Part shown: positions 34,647-43,710 of the stretch, in pieces | Layout of the letters: the number at the start of each line of letters is the position of its first letter | How positions within the stretch are numbered: position 1 is the first letter of the stretch | Source of the DNA: Roseibium sp. | GTDB lineage: Bacteria; Pseudomonadota; Alphaproteobacteria; Rhizobiales; Stappiaceae | NCBI GenBank assembly: GCA_017643925.1 | Contig: JAEPML010000003.1 | Span: 434,001-498,000 of the forward strand | Direction: 5' to 3' | DNA: 64,000 nucleotides | Notes under the pieces: model-generated | The model's database searches: none | What the model was told of the DNA's origin: nothing | What the model saw: the letters and a program-made list of their open reading frames with translations, nothing else | Position numbers and translations under genes: made by a program

Positions 34647-36013
34647 CAGGCAACCTCCGCCTCGGAAGATTGCTCATCGGTGGTCTTTTTCGGATAATAC
34701 TTGTCGATCAGGCCCTGTTTCATCAGAAGCTGGCCGGGCTCGAAGCATTCGGCAAGGGTCTTCCAGCACAGGTCAAGCGCTTCCTCGAGCGGCATGGACA
34801 CCTCGATATCCATGAACCGTTCCCGGAACAGACCACCGAATTTCAGCAATTGCCTGTCGTAGTCCGACAGCTCAAACGCCATGGACTGCTTTTGCTCGGC
34901 ATCGCGCGCACCGGAATAGAACCGGATCATGGTGTTCATGATCTGGTTGTGATCTTCCCGCGTGACCTTGCCGATCACGTGCTGCTTCAAGCGCGACAGG
35001 GACCCGAACGGATCGAGCACACCGCTGTGCAGATAGAACTGGCCTTCCGTGATATATCCGGTGTTGTCCGGGACCGGGTGGGTCAGATCGTTGCCGGGCA
35101 TCGTCGTGACCGTCAGGATGGTGACGGACCCAGACCCTTTGAAATCGCAGGCTTTTTCGTAGCGCCGTGCCAGCTGCGAATAAAGATCACCGGGATAGCC
35201 GCGGTTCGCCGGAACGCGTTCCATGGCAATCGAGACTTCCTTCATGGCATCGGCAAAAGCCGTCATGTCCGTCAGCAGAACCAGTACGCGCTTGCCTTCT
35301 TCAACCGCAAATTTCTCGGCAACCGCAAGCGCCATGTCGGGCACCTGAAGACGCTCCACCACCGGATCGGAAGCCTGGTTGATGAACATCACCGTGCGTG
35401 GGAATACCCCGGCGTCCTCGAACTGCTTTCTGAAGAATGCGTAGTCGTCAAAGATCAGGCCCAGGCCGCCGAACACGACGATGTCTGCATCTGCCTGGAT
35501 GCCTATCCGGGCCAGGAACGGGTTGTAAGGCTCCCCCGACACGGAGAAAATCGGAATCTTCTGGCTTTCAACCAGGCAGTTGAAGACGTCGATCATCGGC
35601 ACGTCGGTGCGGATCATCCGGGACGCGAGCACGCGTTTCATCGGATTTGCCGAGGGCCCGCCGATGGGCACGGAGGGATCGCTGGACAGATCCGGTCCCT
35701 GGTCGATCGGATGTCCGGCACCATCGAAGACACGACCGAGTATATTGTCCGAATAGGTGACCTTGGCGGGTTCGCCCAAAAATCTCACGGAGGCGTTGTT
35801 GGCCAGGCCCTTGGTGCCCGAATTGACCTGCAATGACACCATGTCGTGGTCGATATTGATTACCTGGGCGAGGGACGAGACACCATTTCCGGCGTCCACC
35901 AGAGCCAGATCCCCGAGGCAGGGTCTTCCCTCGGACTCGTTCCGTGATGATGACACCTGGATACGGATGATGTCACCGACGATATCGACAATGCGCGTGT
36001 GGGAGACCAGCAT
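34646..36013 (-). CDS. atpB: V-type ATPase subunit B (non-catalytic)
   Basis: Regulatory nucleotide-site subunit, 455 residues, first gene of the operon. Typical blocks: NILGRVFDGAGHPIDQGPDL near 90, IFSVSGEPYNPFLARIGIQA near 155 where a Walker A would be in catalytic subunits (no GKT, as expected for B), ALAVAEKFAVEEGKRVLVLL near 230, and VTTMPGNDLTHPVPDNTGYITEGQ near 305. AAGGGGGCATTT precedes the ATG. The promoter should lie in the 410-base gap to its right; I could not identify a convincing one. Confidence 0.95.
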   Translation of the reverse strand: MLVSHTRIVDIVGDIIRIQVSSSRNESEGRPCLGDLALVDAGNGVSSLAQVINIDHDMVSLQVNSGTKGLANNASVRFLGEPAKVTYSDNILGRVFDGAGHPIDQGPDLSSDPSVPIGGPSANPMKRVLASRMIRTDVPMIDVFNCLVESQKIPIFSVSGEPYNPFLARIGIQADADIVVFGGLGLIFDDYAFFRKQFEDAGVFPRTVMFINQASDPVVERLQVPDMALAVAEKFAVEEGKRVLVLLTDMTAFADAMKEVSIAMERVPANRGYPGDLYSQLARRYEKACDFKGSGSVTILTVTTMPGNDLTHPVPDNTGYITEGQFYLHSGVLDPFGSLSRLKQHVIGKVTREDHNQIMNTMIRFYSGARDAEQKQSMAFELSDYDRQLLKFGGLFRERFMDIEVSMPLEEALDLCWKTLAECFEPGQLLMKQGLIDKYYPKKTTDEQSSEAEVA

Positions 36014-36423
36014 AAATGCCCCCTTGAGACTGAAAAAATGCAGCGTCGCGAATTCAAGGAGTTACCGAACCAGAAATTTTGCGATGTCCGGCATCTCCCG
36101 CCTATCCTAGGCGTATTTTTCCGTTCGGTTCAACCGACACGTTTCGCACATGTCTGATTGTTACCCCTTCAAAATCGACGTTAGCCGAGAGTGGATTACA
36201 CCCGTATGACCTGGATCATTGTTCAGACAATCGGACAAAAATTTGACGCGGCTCCCACGAGTTTTCCGTCCGAAAGAAGACCGAGTTGCCCTCGGACAAA
36301 TCCCGTAAAACCGTGAACTTGCCCGACCATCGGCTGGAATTTGCACGAACTTGGCTAGGGCGGGTTGTATCGGCGTGCAGAGTATCCATTTCTGGATGGC
36401 CGTTTGACGTCTCTCATCCGGAA
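36014..36423. other. Divergent gap, V-ATPase operon / serine hydrolase
   Basis: No gene is supported apart from a possible N-terminal extension of the serine hydrolase. The part next to the ATPase operon is moderately AT-rich and must hold its promoter, but no -35/-10 pair stands out. Confidence 0.45.
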
Positions 36424-37545
36424 ATGGCGGAGGTTGGTTTGTTGCAATTCGTCGCACCTGTCGGGAGGCCACTGAAGTGCCTTCTCGTGGCACTGGCCTG
36501 CCTGTCGCTCGGAAGCCAGGATGTTTTCGCAGGCGACACGGATTTTGGGCGACCGCTTCAAACCGACCTTGCAAATACAATCGCGGAACGGGGCCTCTCC
36601 GTGATCATTGCCGTCAAGAATGGCGATCACGCAGGCTGCCTGCAGGAATTCGGCTCTTTCCTGGATGACGGCCTCTCCCCTTCCGAAACGCTGATGGATC
36701 TCGGCTCAAACACCAAGACCGTCACGGCTGCCGCTGTTCTCACACTTGTTCAAAACGGGACGCTGACGCTTTCGACACGGCTGGGAGAGCTGTTGGATGC
36801 CGTACCAGACGACAAGGCCGCGATCACCGTGTCCCAGATCTTGAACCATCGGGCCGGATTTCCCGAATCCGTCGGCTCGGATGAAGAGAAAATCGGCAAG
36901 GAAGACTATCTTGATCGCGTATTTGCCACTGCGCTGCGTTCACCGCCGGGCAAGACCTATCACTACTCCAATGTTGGTTATGCCCTCCTGGCAGCCATTA
37001 TAGAGAACGCTTCCGGCCTCCCTTACGAGACATACGTGGTCGAACATGTCCTGGCACCCGCCGACCTGGAACCGATCGGCTACGACGCTGCTTACGAAGA
37101 AAGCCGGTCTGCCATCAGCGGACGGTCCTGGCTCACATTTTTCCAGAGGACCCCAATTCATCGCGCCAGCTGGGGCGGCCGGCCCGTCGGCTGGAACCTC
37201 GTTGGCAACGGTGGTGCCGTCACCACGGCAGGTAACTACGTGACCTTTCTGGAGAAGCTGTTCGCGGGCAAAATCGTTGACAAGAAGCTGATCCTGGACG
37301 GGTTTCGCGGTTCTGAGGACGGCGCCGACACAATAGACTACGGGCATGGCATGGTCCGGCTTCAGGAAACCGACCAAACGGTTTTCACCCATGCGGGCGA
37401 GAACATCCTGTTTTCCTCCGACTGGCGATATGTTCTGGAAAGCAAGACAATCATATTCACGGCCGGACTGGGTGACGACGCCTTGCGCACCATGAACAGT
37501 GTCGTGGATTCACTTTCTGCTTCCGGCTCTGCCTGCAGGCAATAG
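36424..37545 (+). CDS. Serine hydrolase, beta-lactamase/DD-peptidase fold, exported
   Basis: Class C-like penicillin-binding-fold hydrolase of 373 residues. An export signal is seen as LKCLLVALACLSLGSQDVFAG. The catalytic SxxK is SNTK in MDLGSNTKTVTAAAVLTLVQ, and the YxN is YSN in KTYHYSNVGYALLA; HRAGFPESVG follows the family pattern. The third motif is HAGEN instead of the more usual H-T/S-G-G, so the oxyanion strand is atypical. Start is uncertain: the frame is open from 36286, ATG 36424 is taken, and TTG 36442 lies eight bases after a good GGAGG. Substrate unknown; an esterase or peptidase on cell-wall or D-amino-acid compounds are options. Confidence 0.78.
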   Translation: MAEVGLLQFVAPVGRPLKCLLVALACLSLGSQDVFAGDTDFGRPLQTDLANTIAERGLSVIIAVKNGDHAGCLQEFGSFLDDGLSPSETLMDLGSNTKTVTAAAVLTLVQNGTLTLSTRLGELLDAVPDDKAAITVSQILNHRAGFPESVGSDEEKIGKEDYLDRVFATALRSPPGKTYHYSNVGYALLAAIIENASGLPYETYVVEHVLAPADLEPIGYDAAYEESRSAISGRSWLTFFQRTPIHRASWGGRPVGWNLVGNGGAVTTAGNYVTFLEKLFAGKIVDKKLILDGFRGSEDGADTIDYGHGMVRLQETDQTVFTHAGENILFSSDWRYVLESKTIIFTAGLGDDALRTMNSVVDSLSASGSACRQ

Positions 37546-37951
37546 CCCACCTTCCCTAGCTGTCACCGTGTATCTCGCAGTCGGGAAACCTTGTCCCGAC
37601 GGGCGAAATACCTATTGCCATTTTTACCGATCCCCATTTTACAGCCGACACTGGACTCAACCCGGACAACTATTTCAACAATTCAGTACAACCGCCAATC
37701 AACCTATAATATTAATTTCCCTTGTATTAAATAAAATTGTGATTTTTGCCGGTCATATAAATAATACAATTCTTCAATGAATACATTGACTATCAATAAT
37801 ATAACCAAACGGCTCGATCCTGGCCTTTTTTGCTTCCATTTTTCATCTTGATAGTATCTTTTATCTGCTGAAATAGAATCAGAGATAATATTTCATCACT
37901 GATTCGCGCACATGTGCCGACAGTAAAACTCGCTAGCGTCTGGAGGAAAAA
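37546..37951 (+). other. AT-rich gap before the b561-EBDH gene
   Basis: No gene. A small inverted repeat (37580-37600, arms GTCGGGA/TCCCGAC, seven-base loop) may end the serine hydrolase transcript. From 37680 to 37920 the region is strikingly AT-rich, with TTGTGA-17-AATAAT as a weak promoter candidate. I found no clean FNR or CRP dyad. Confidence 0.5.
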
Positions 37952-39733
37952 TTGACGGACCAGGTGTCGAGCCACCCACTGGAGCTCCCTACTCCGCCAA
38001 ACTCTTCCAAAAGCGGAAAAGCCGGACAGCAATCAGGTTCATCCGCCGAACGCCCCAAAGACAATACCCCGCCGGTGAGAAGTGACCTGGGAACGATCCT
38101 CCTGCATTGGACACTTGTCGTCGCGATTGTCACCAGCCTTGTCACGGGGCTACGCCTGTCCGCGGACGCGGAGCACTCCTGGTTTGCGAAACTGTTCGAG
38201 CCCATTCTGCCGCAAGGTGAAATCTGGACGTGGCACTACCTTTCCGCCGTGTTTGTCCTGGCCTTGATCTTTGCCTATGCCGCCTACATGTCACTCGCGC
38301 GCCTGAAGCGGCGCATCTCCTCGAAGAAGGCCGTCGTGTTGACGCTTCCGGCGAGCACAAAGCTCAAACTTTCGGCGGTCAATGTTATCGCCTACTGGAT
38401 CCTGTTTGGTGCGGTGCTCACACTGACAGTCACCGGCGTGATGCTCTATCTGGGCTATGGCGGGCTCTGGGTGACCGTTCACTACACCTCCGCACTGGTC
38501 GTGCTTGGCTATATCGTGGCACACGTCATCCTGCATTACTGGTATGGCGGCCTTGCGCAGCTGTTGCGCCTGTTCAGACCACAGCCCCTGCGCCGGTTCC
38601 CGGGAATGGGTCGCCATCCCCTGGTAAAGGCAGCAGCTGTCGGCGGAGTGATTTTTGCCGGCGTGATCGCGCTTGACGCCATGACCCGGGGAGATCTCGT
38701 CGTGGCTCAGGGACAGGAGCTTCCCGTACTTGATGGCAAGCTCGATGATCCCGTCTGGCAGGATGCAAAACCGGCCTTTGTCGTGACCCAGCAAGGCGTT
38801 GGGCTGAACGGAACGGGCGAATCCACCGTAGAGATCCGGGCCGCCCAGGTTGGCGACAAGATCGCGTTTGCCTTTCGCTGGGACGACGGTACGCGCTCCC
38901 TGAAACGGCATCCCCTGATCAAGCGGGAAGACGGCTGGTACATGCTGAACAACCGCGCCGACATTTCCGATGAAACCGCCTATTACGAAGACAAGTTTTC
39001 CGTCGCCTTTTCAAAGACAGATGCCTTCGGTGGCGGAGACTCAACCCATATGGGCCCCAAGCCACTGGGTGACAAACCGTCTTCCCTTCATGGCCGCGGC
39101 CTGCATTACACGACCGACGGAAGCCTGATTGACGTCTGGCAATGGAAAGCCGCGCGCGGCGGCATGCTCGGCAAGGTCGACGACATGTGGTTCGGCACAC
39201 CGCTTGAACCGAGTGAAGCCCAGGTGGCCGGCAAGAAACGGTACAGTGCCGGCTACGGCGCTGACGAAGGCAAGTCTTTCTACGTCTACAATTACAGCAA
39301 AGGCGCCGCGGGCACCGGCTACGAGAGCGCCATTGCTGTCAAGCGGCTTCCCGTCAACCATGTTGCCACCGTCGAACGGATGGGAACCATTGATCTCGAC
39401 ATCGAGGCAACAGATGACCCCGGCTCGCAATGGTGGATGTTCGAAGATGAAAGCGTGCCCTATTCGGCAGAAAAGGACGCCGAGATCCCGGTTGGAACCG
39501 TAATCCCGGGCGTGCTGATCCTTGGTGAATACCTGGGCAGCAGGGCGGATCTGAACGGTGGCGCCCGTTGGGAAGATGGTTATTGGACCCTGGAAGTGGT
39601 GCGCGACATGGACACAGGCAACAAGCAGGACCTGCCCATGGAAGACGGCCTTTATGTCTGGGTGTCCGTGTTCGACCACAACCAGACCCGGCACACACGT
39701 CATTCGCGACCTGTTCGCCTGACTTTCAACTGA
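37952..39733 (+). CDS. Cytochrome b561 fused to an ethylbenzene-dehydrogenase-like heme domain
   Basis: Membrane redox protein of 593 residues. Start is a TTG five bases after GGAGG. Residues 1-43 are a Pro/Ser-rich cytoplasmic tail; 45-245 have four b561-type helices with candidate heme histidines in LLHWTLVV (residue 52), IWTWHYLSAV, VTVHYTSAL and VAHVILHYWYGG. Residues 255-590 are a periplasmic EB_dh domain, similar to the gamma heme-b subunit of ethylbenzene/DMS dehydrogenases (VLDGKLDDPVWQDAKPAF, then YYEDKFSVAFSKTD). No molybdenum subunit is encoded here. The next gene encodes an iron-sulfur flavin reductase, so electrons may pass from NAD(P)H to periplasmic heme. Confidence 0.85.
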   Translation: MTDQVSSHPLELPTPPNSSKSGKAGQQSGSSAERPKDNTPPVRSDLGTILLHWTLVVAIVTSLVTGLRLSADAEHSWFAKLFEPILPQGEIWTWHYLSAVFVLALIFAYAAYMSLARLKRRISSKKAVVLTLPASTKLKLSAVNVIAYWILFGAVLTLTVTGVMLYLGYGGLWVTVHYTSALVVLGYIVAHVILHYWYGGLAQLLRLFRPQPLRRFPGMGRHPLVKAAAVGGVIFAGVIALDAMTRGDLVVAQGQELPVLDGKLDDPVWQDAKPAFVVTQQGVGLNGTGESTVEIRAAQVGDKIAFAFRWDDGTRSLKRHPLIKREDGWYMLNNRADISDETAYYEDKFSVAFSKTDAFGGGDSTHMGPKPLGDKPSSLHGRGLHYTTDGSLIDVWQWKAARGGMLGKVDDMWFGTPLEPSEAQVAGKKRYSAGYGADEGKSFYVYNYSKGAAGTGYESAIAVKRLPVNHVATVERMGTIDLDIEATDDPGSQWWMFEDESVPYSAEKDAEIPVGTVIPGVLILGEYLGSRADLNGGARWEDGYWTLEVVRDMDTGNKQDLPMEDGLYVWVSVFDHNQTRHTRHSRPVRLTFN

Positions 39734-39768
39734 CCTCCCGGACGCTCGCAAAACCCACGGACCCGCCA

Positions 39769-40782
39769 ATGTCAAAAAGCACCTGCACCGTCACAATCAA
39801 CGGCCAGAAGGTCAAAGCCAATGTCGGCGACACCCTGATTGATGCAGGGCTCGGCGGGCGACTGGTTTTGCCCCATGACTGTTGTTCAGGCCAGTGCGAA
39901 ACCTGTCGTGTTCGTGTCTTGAGCGGTCAGGTTGAAGACTTGGGGACGCGAGAAAAGAACACGGTCCTGGGATGTCTGGCGATGCTCGAAGGGGACGCCG
40001 AGATCTCCTATGACCCGGTGCCGATCGTGAAGAACACCAAGGGCACCGTGGAAAGCATTCGCAAGATCAAGGAAGACTACCTGGAGGTCCGCATCAAGGT
40101 TGCAAGGACCATCCCCTGGCTCCCCGGTCAGTATCTGCGGGCGACCTTCAGCGGATATCCGGCCCGCGAGTACAGTCCGACGACACCGCTCAACCTGGAT
40201 GCGGAAGAAGACGTCATCGTTTTTCACATCAAGGTCTATCCGAACAGCGTGGTATCTTCGAAGCTGGGGTCGGAGATCCGCAATGGCCACCCGGTCAAAT
40301 TGCGCGGTCCCTTTGGCAATGCCTTCCTGCGCCGCCAGCCGGAACCAATCGTCCTCACTTCGACTGGCACGGGCTTTGCCCCGATCTGGTCCATCGCGGT
40401 CGCCGCAAGCCAGGGTCAGCCCGGCCGGGAAATCCGACTGGTTGTCGGCTCACGGACCCGGGACGGTCTCTACATGCGCGATGCCGTGCGCTGGCTTCGC
40501 AACCACGGCATTCCGATCACGCTCACCGCAAGCGACGGTGACAACGAAACCGTGATGACGGCAAGACCCTACGAGCTGCTTGGTGACCTGACATCAGACC
40601 ATATCGTCTATTCGGCCGGAGCACCTTCTCATGTGGATGCCACGCGCGCCCTGGCGCTTGAAGCCGGCGCCACATTTTACGCCGATCCCTTCTATGTCGC
40701 GGAGGAAAGCAGCGGTCTGTCGACCCTTGCAGGATCGCTGATGCGCAAGATCAGACCCCCGTCCGCCTCGGCCCGGGCCTGA
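39769..40782 (+). CDS. Ferredoxin-type flavin reductase (2Fe-2S, FAD, NAD)
   Basis: Soluble electron-transfer protein of 337 residues built like oxygenase reductases and CDP-6-deoxyglucoseen reductase. Plant-type 2Fe-2S: CCSGQCETC (ligands Cys38, Cys43, Cys46) and Cys69 in TVLGCLAM. FAD-binding: WLPGQYLRATFSGYPAREYSP near 118, where the R-x-Y-S variant is REYSP. NAD-binding: VLTSTGTGFAPIWSIAVAA near 199. The C-terminal end is short and basic. It lies 35 bases after the b561-EBDH gene, so it is the likely electron donor. No oxygenase component is nearby. Confidence 0.88.
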   Translation: MSKSTCTVTINGQKVKANVGDTLIDAGLGGRLVLPHDCCSGQCETCRVRVLSGQVEDLGTREKNTVLGCLAMLEGDAEISYDPVPIVKNTKGTVESIRKIKEDYLEVRIKVARTIPWLPGQYLRATFSGYPAREYSPTTPLNLDAEEDVIVFHIKVYPNSVVSSKLGSEIRNGHPVKLRGPFGNAFLRRQPEPIVLTSTGTGFAPIWSIAVAASQGQPGREIRLVVGSRTRDGLYMRDAVRWLRNHGIPITLTASDGDNETVMTARPYELLGDLTSDHIVYSAGAPSHVDATRALALEAGATFYADPFYVAEESSGLSTLAGSLMRKIRPPSASARA

Positions 40783-40803
40783 GCACCGCGCCCCCTTCGA
40801 ACG

Positions 40804-43695
40804 TCACTGTGCTGCGGAAATGAGTGCCTGGGAGGTTCCGAATACCAGTTCCTCGGCATTCTTTTGCGGCATCGGGCGGCCGAGGAAGTAGCCCTGGGCA
40901 TCCGTGCAGCCGATTTCGGTCAGCATGTCGAGCAACTCTCGCGTTTCAACACCTTCGGCCGTCGTCGTCATGTTGAGATTTCTGGCCAGTTCAATGACAG
41001 CTTTCACGATCGAAATGGAATCGCTGGAATAGGACATCGATCGCACGAACGACTGGTCGATCTTGATCTTGTCAAAAGGGAAACGCCGCAGATAGCTCAA
41101 GGAAGAATACCCCGTGCCGAAGTCGTCCATCGACACCTTGACACCGAGCGACTTTGCCTGATGCAACGCTTCAAGAACGTCTTCCGAATCTGTCAGCAAC
41201 ACGCTTTCGGTCACCTCGAGCTCAAGCCGGTCTGCCCTGAGGCCCGATTTGACCAGTGCATTGATCAAGACAGGGCCGAAGGCGTGGCCGCGCAGCTGAC
41301 GCGGGGAAAGGTTGACCGCGATCATGAGATGATCCGGCCATGCAGCTGCGATCCTGCAGGCTTCCTTGAGCACCCATTCGCCCAGCTGGATGATCAGACC
41401 CGTATCTTCCGCGAGCGGAATGAACTCACCTGGAGAAACCATGCCGCGCGTCGGATGATTCCAGCGAACGAGTGCCTCGAAGCCCGAGATCATCTGGTCT
41501 TCAAGTTTGTACTGCGGCTGGAAATGCAACTCCAGCTCGCCGTTTGACACCGCGTTGCGCAAATCCGTGATCAGCTCGCGGCGATCATTCACCGCTGTTC
41601 CCATGTCCGCTTCGAAGAACTTGTATGTGCTGCGCCCGTCTTCCTTTGCCCGGTAGAGGGCCAGATCGGCCTGCTTGAAGAGTTCGTCCCCCTCCGTGCC
41701 GTCCCCTTTCGCAACCGAGATCCCAATGCTCACCCCGATGACAATTTCATGGTCCGCAATCTGGAACGGCTGAGACAATTGCCAGATAACCGACTGCGCC
41801 AGCTCTTCGACTGCATCCATGTTCACAGGCAGATCGGTCAGGATCGCAAATTCGTCACCACCGAGACGGACGACAAGTTCATTGCCATCGCTTTGGGCTG
41901 TCAGGCGCTCCGCGACCTGGCGCAGCAACTCGTCTCCAATCGGGTGGCCCAGTGAATCGTTGACGGTCTTGAACTCGTCCAGATCCAAGCAAAGGGTTGC
42001 GAACTCGCCACCTTCCTCACGCTGTCTTTGAAGGAGCGCTTCCATCTGGTCCCGGAACTCGATCCTGTTGGGAAGTTGGGTCAGGATGTCATGACGGGCG
42101 AGGAAAGCCAGCCTGTCGCGGGCTTCCTGGCGTTCCGTGATGTCTTCGGAGATCGCGACCCAGCCTCCGTCGGCCAAGGGTTGGCGCGTGGTCAGGACGA
42201 TACGCCCAGCAGGGGTTTTGACCATCTCGGTGCTGTGCGATCCGGACGAAAATCTTGGATGAAGAATGCGGAAATCATTCGCATCGATGTCTCCCGATTC
42301 CACGACTTCCACGTTCAGGAGCGCTTCAATTTCCCCGGTCGACATGCCGGCCGTCAACTGGCCCTTGTCCAGATCAAACAGTTCCTCGTAGCGACGGTTC
42401 GACACGATCAGTTTTCCATGCGCATCGAACATGCACAGGCCGTGCGACATGTTGTTGAGCGCCGCATCGAACAGGATATTCTGCTCGCGGAGCTGCGTCT
42501 CCTGCGTTTTGAGGATCGTGTTCTTCTGATGGACACGTACCCGCAACGCGTCGCGTTCCTTGACCGACCTTTGCAGCGAAACAACCGAACGCGCGATGTC
42601 CCCGACTTCGTCGCTGCGATCCGTTCCGACCACTTTGCTCTCGTAGTCACCTTCTGCAATGCCCGAAAGGACGCCGGTTATATCCGTAAGGGGACGCGTA
42701 ATCTGCCGGGAGAGCAGAAAAGCCACGAGAGCGAAAGCAACCAGCGCCATCAGACCGAATACAAACAATCCCTGCAGCAGCTTGGCCTCTTCTTCGCTGC
42801 CGATCTTGGTCAATTCGAGCTGTGTCTCCGTCAACGCTTCAATCGGCAGCGCTGCACAAACGGTGATCAGCGACAACGGTTCGCCGCATTCGATGAACCT
42901 TTCTCCATCGGCGGTGATGTTGCTGGCCGTCGAGGGGCGGAGCAAATCGCTGTAGCCGCCGCTGAAATTGGCCCTGGAGACAATCTGCTCTCCATGAACA
43001 ATGGCCAGCTGAAAATCGTCAATCCTGGCAAGGTCAACCAGCATCGGCTCCTGTGGGCGCAGCCAGCGCTGTGCCAGAAGTCCACCGACAACATATCCGA
43101 ATTCGTCGAATACCGGGGTGAAGATGACCTGAGAAATCGCGTTGGACAGCGTTCCTGGCACGAAGATCCCGGTTTCCTCGAGAGGATACACCTTCGAAAA
43201 CGTCAGCTTTTCGCCAGGATAGCTATCGTTGAGTGACGCTTCTATGTCCGCGTAAAATCCGAATTTCTCGATTGAAGCACCCAGCGTGACGAGGTCCGCA
43301 TTGTAGGAGGACGCGCCGATGACACGTGCCGATTCATCAAGTACCACAATGGCATCCACGTCCGCTTCCGATGCTGCTGGTCCCAGCAACTCGGACATGG
43401 CAACGTTGTTGCGCGATTCCAGCGCACTGAGCGTATCCGAACGCTCCGCTATGGCATTTACTCGTCTCAACCTGTCCTCAAAGAGGAATTCGAGACGCCT
43501 GCCCGCGAGATTGACATCGGCCGTGAGTGTTTCCAGCAATCTGGATTTTGACAGCTTCAGAAGCTCTGCTTCCTGCCGCGTCATGCTGACATCAAGCTGA
43601 TAGGCGACGATCCCGATCAATCCGGCAAACGCGCATAGCGCTGTGAAAACAGCGCCATACGTGTATCTCCAGAAAAGAGAGGATTGCCGGACCAT
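40804..43695 (-). CDS. Membrane-bound GGDEF/EAL protein with sensor and PAS domains
   Basis: Cyclic-di-GMP enzyme of 963 residues. TM helices at about 13-33 and 306-328 enclose a periplasmic dCache-like sensor of 270 residues; HAMP at 329-381, coiled coil, PAS at 405-525 (MFDAHGKLIVSNRRYEELFD), GGDEF at about 530-695 and EAL from 705. The cyclase motif GGDEF (612-616) is intact but the RxxD inhibitory site is absent. The EAL half keeps FEALVRW, NLSPRQL, DDFGTGYSS, KIDQSFV and EGVET, so phosphodiesterase activity is possible too. The gene follows the PstS-like binding protein by 15 bases and is probably controlled by it. Confidence 0.92.
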   Translation of the reverse strand: MVRQSSLFWRYTYGAVFTALCAFAGLIGIVAYQLDVSMTRQEAELLKLSKSRLLETLTADVNLAGRRLEFLFEDRLRRVNAIAERSDTLSALESRNNVAMSELLGPAASEADVDAIVVLDESARVIGASSYNADLVTLGASIEKFGFYADIEASLNDSYPGEKLTFSKVYPLEETGIFVPGTLSNAISQVIFTPVFDEFGYVVGGLLAQRWLRPQEPMLVDLARIDDFQLAIVHGEQIVSRANFSGGYSDLLRPSTASNITADGERFIECGEPLSLITVCAALPIEALTETQLELTKIGSEEEAKLLQGLFVFGLMALVAFALVAFLLSRQITRPLTDITGVLSGIAEGDYESKVVGTDRSDEVGDIARSVVSLQRSVKERDALRVRVHQKNTILKTQETQLREQNILFDAALNNMSHGLCMFDAHGKLIVSNRRYEELFDLDKGQLTAGMSTGEIEALLNVEVVESGDIDANDFRILHPRFSSGSHSTEMVKTPAGRIVLTTRQPLADGGWVAISEDITERQEARDRLAFLARHDILTQLPNRIEFRDQMEALLQRQREEGGEFATLCLDLDEFKTVNDSLGHPIGDELLRQVAERLTAQSDGNELVVRLGGDEFAILTDLPVNMDAVEELAQSVIWQLSQPFQIADHEIVIGVSIGISVAKGDGTEGDELFKQADLALYRAKEDGRSTYKFFEADMGTAVNDRRELITDLRNAVSNGELELHFQPQYKLEDQMISGFEALVRWNHPTRGMVSPGEFIPLAEDTGLIIQLGEWVLKEACRIAAAWPDHLMIAVNLSPRQLRGHAFGPVLINALVKSGLRADRLELEVTESVLLTDSEDVLEALHQAKSLGVKVSMDDFGTGYSSLSYLRRFPFDKIKIDQSFVRSMSYSSDSISIVKAVIELARNLNMTTTAEGVETRELLDMLTEIGCTDAQGYFLGRPMPQKNAEELVFGTSQALISAAQ

Positions 43696-43710
43696 AATCT
43701 TATTGCCGCG

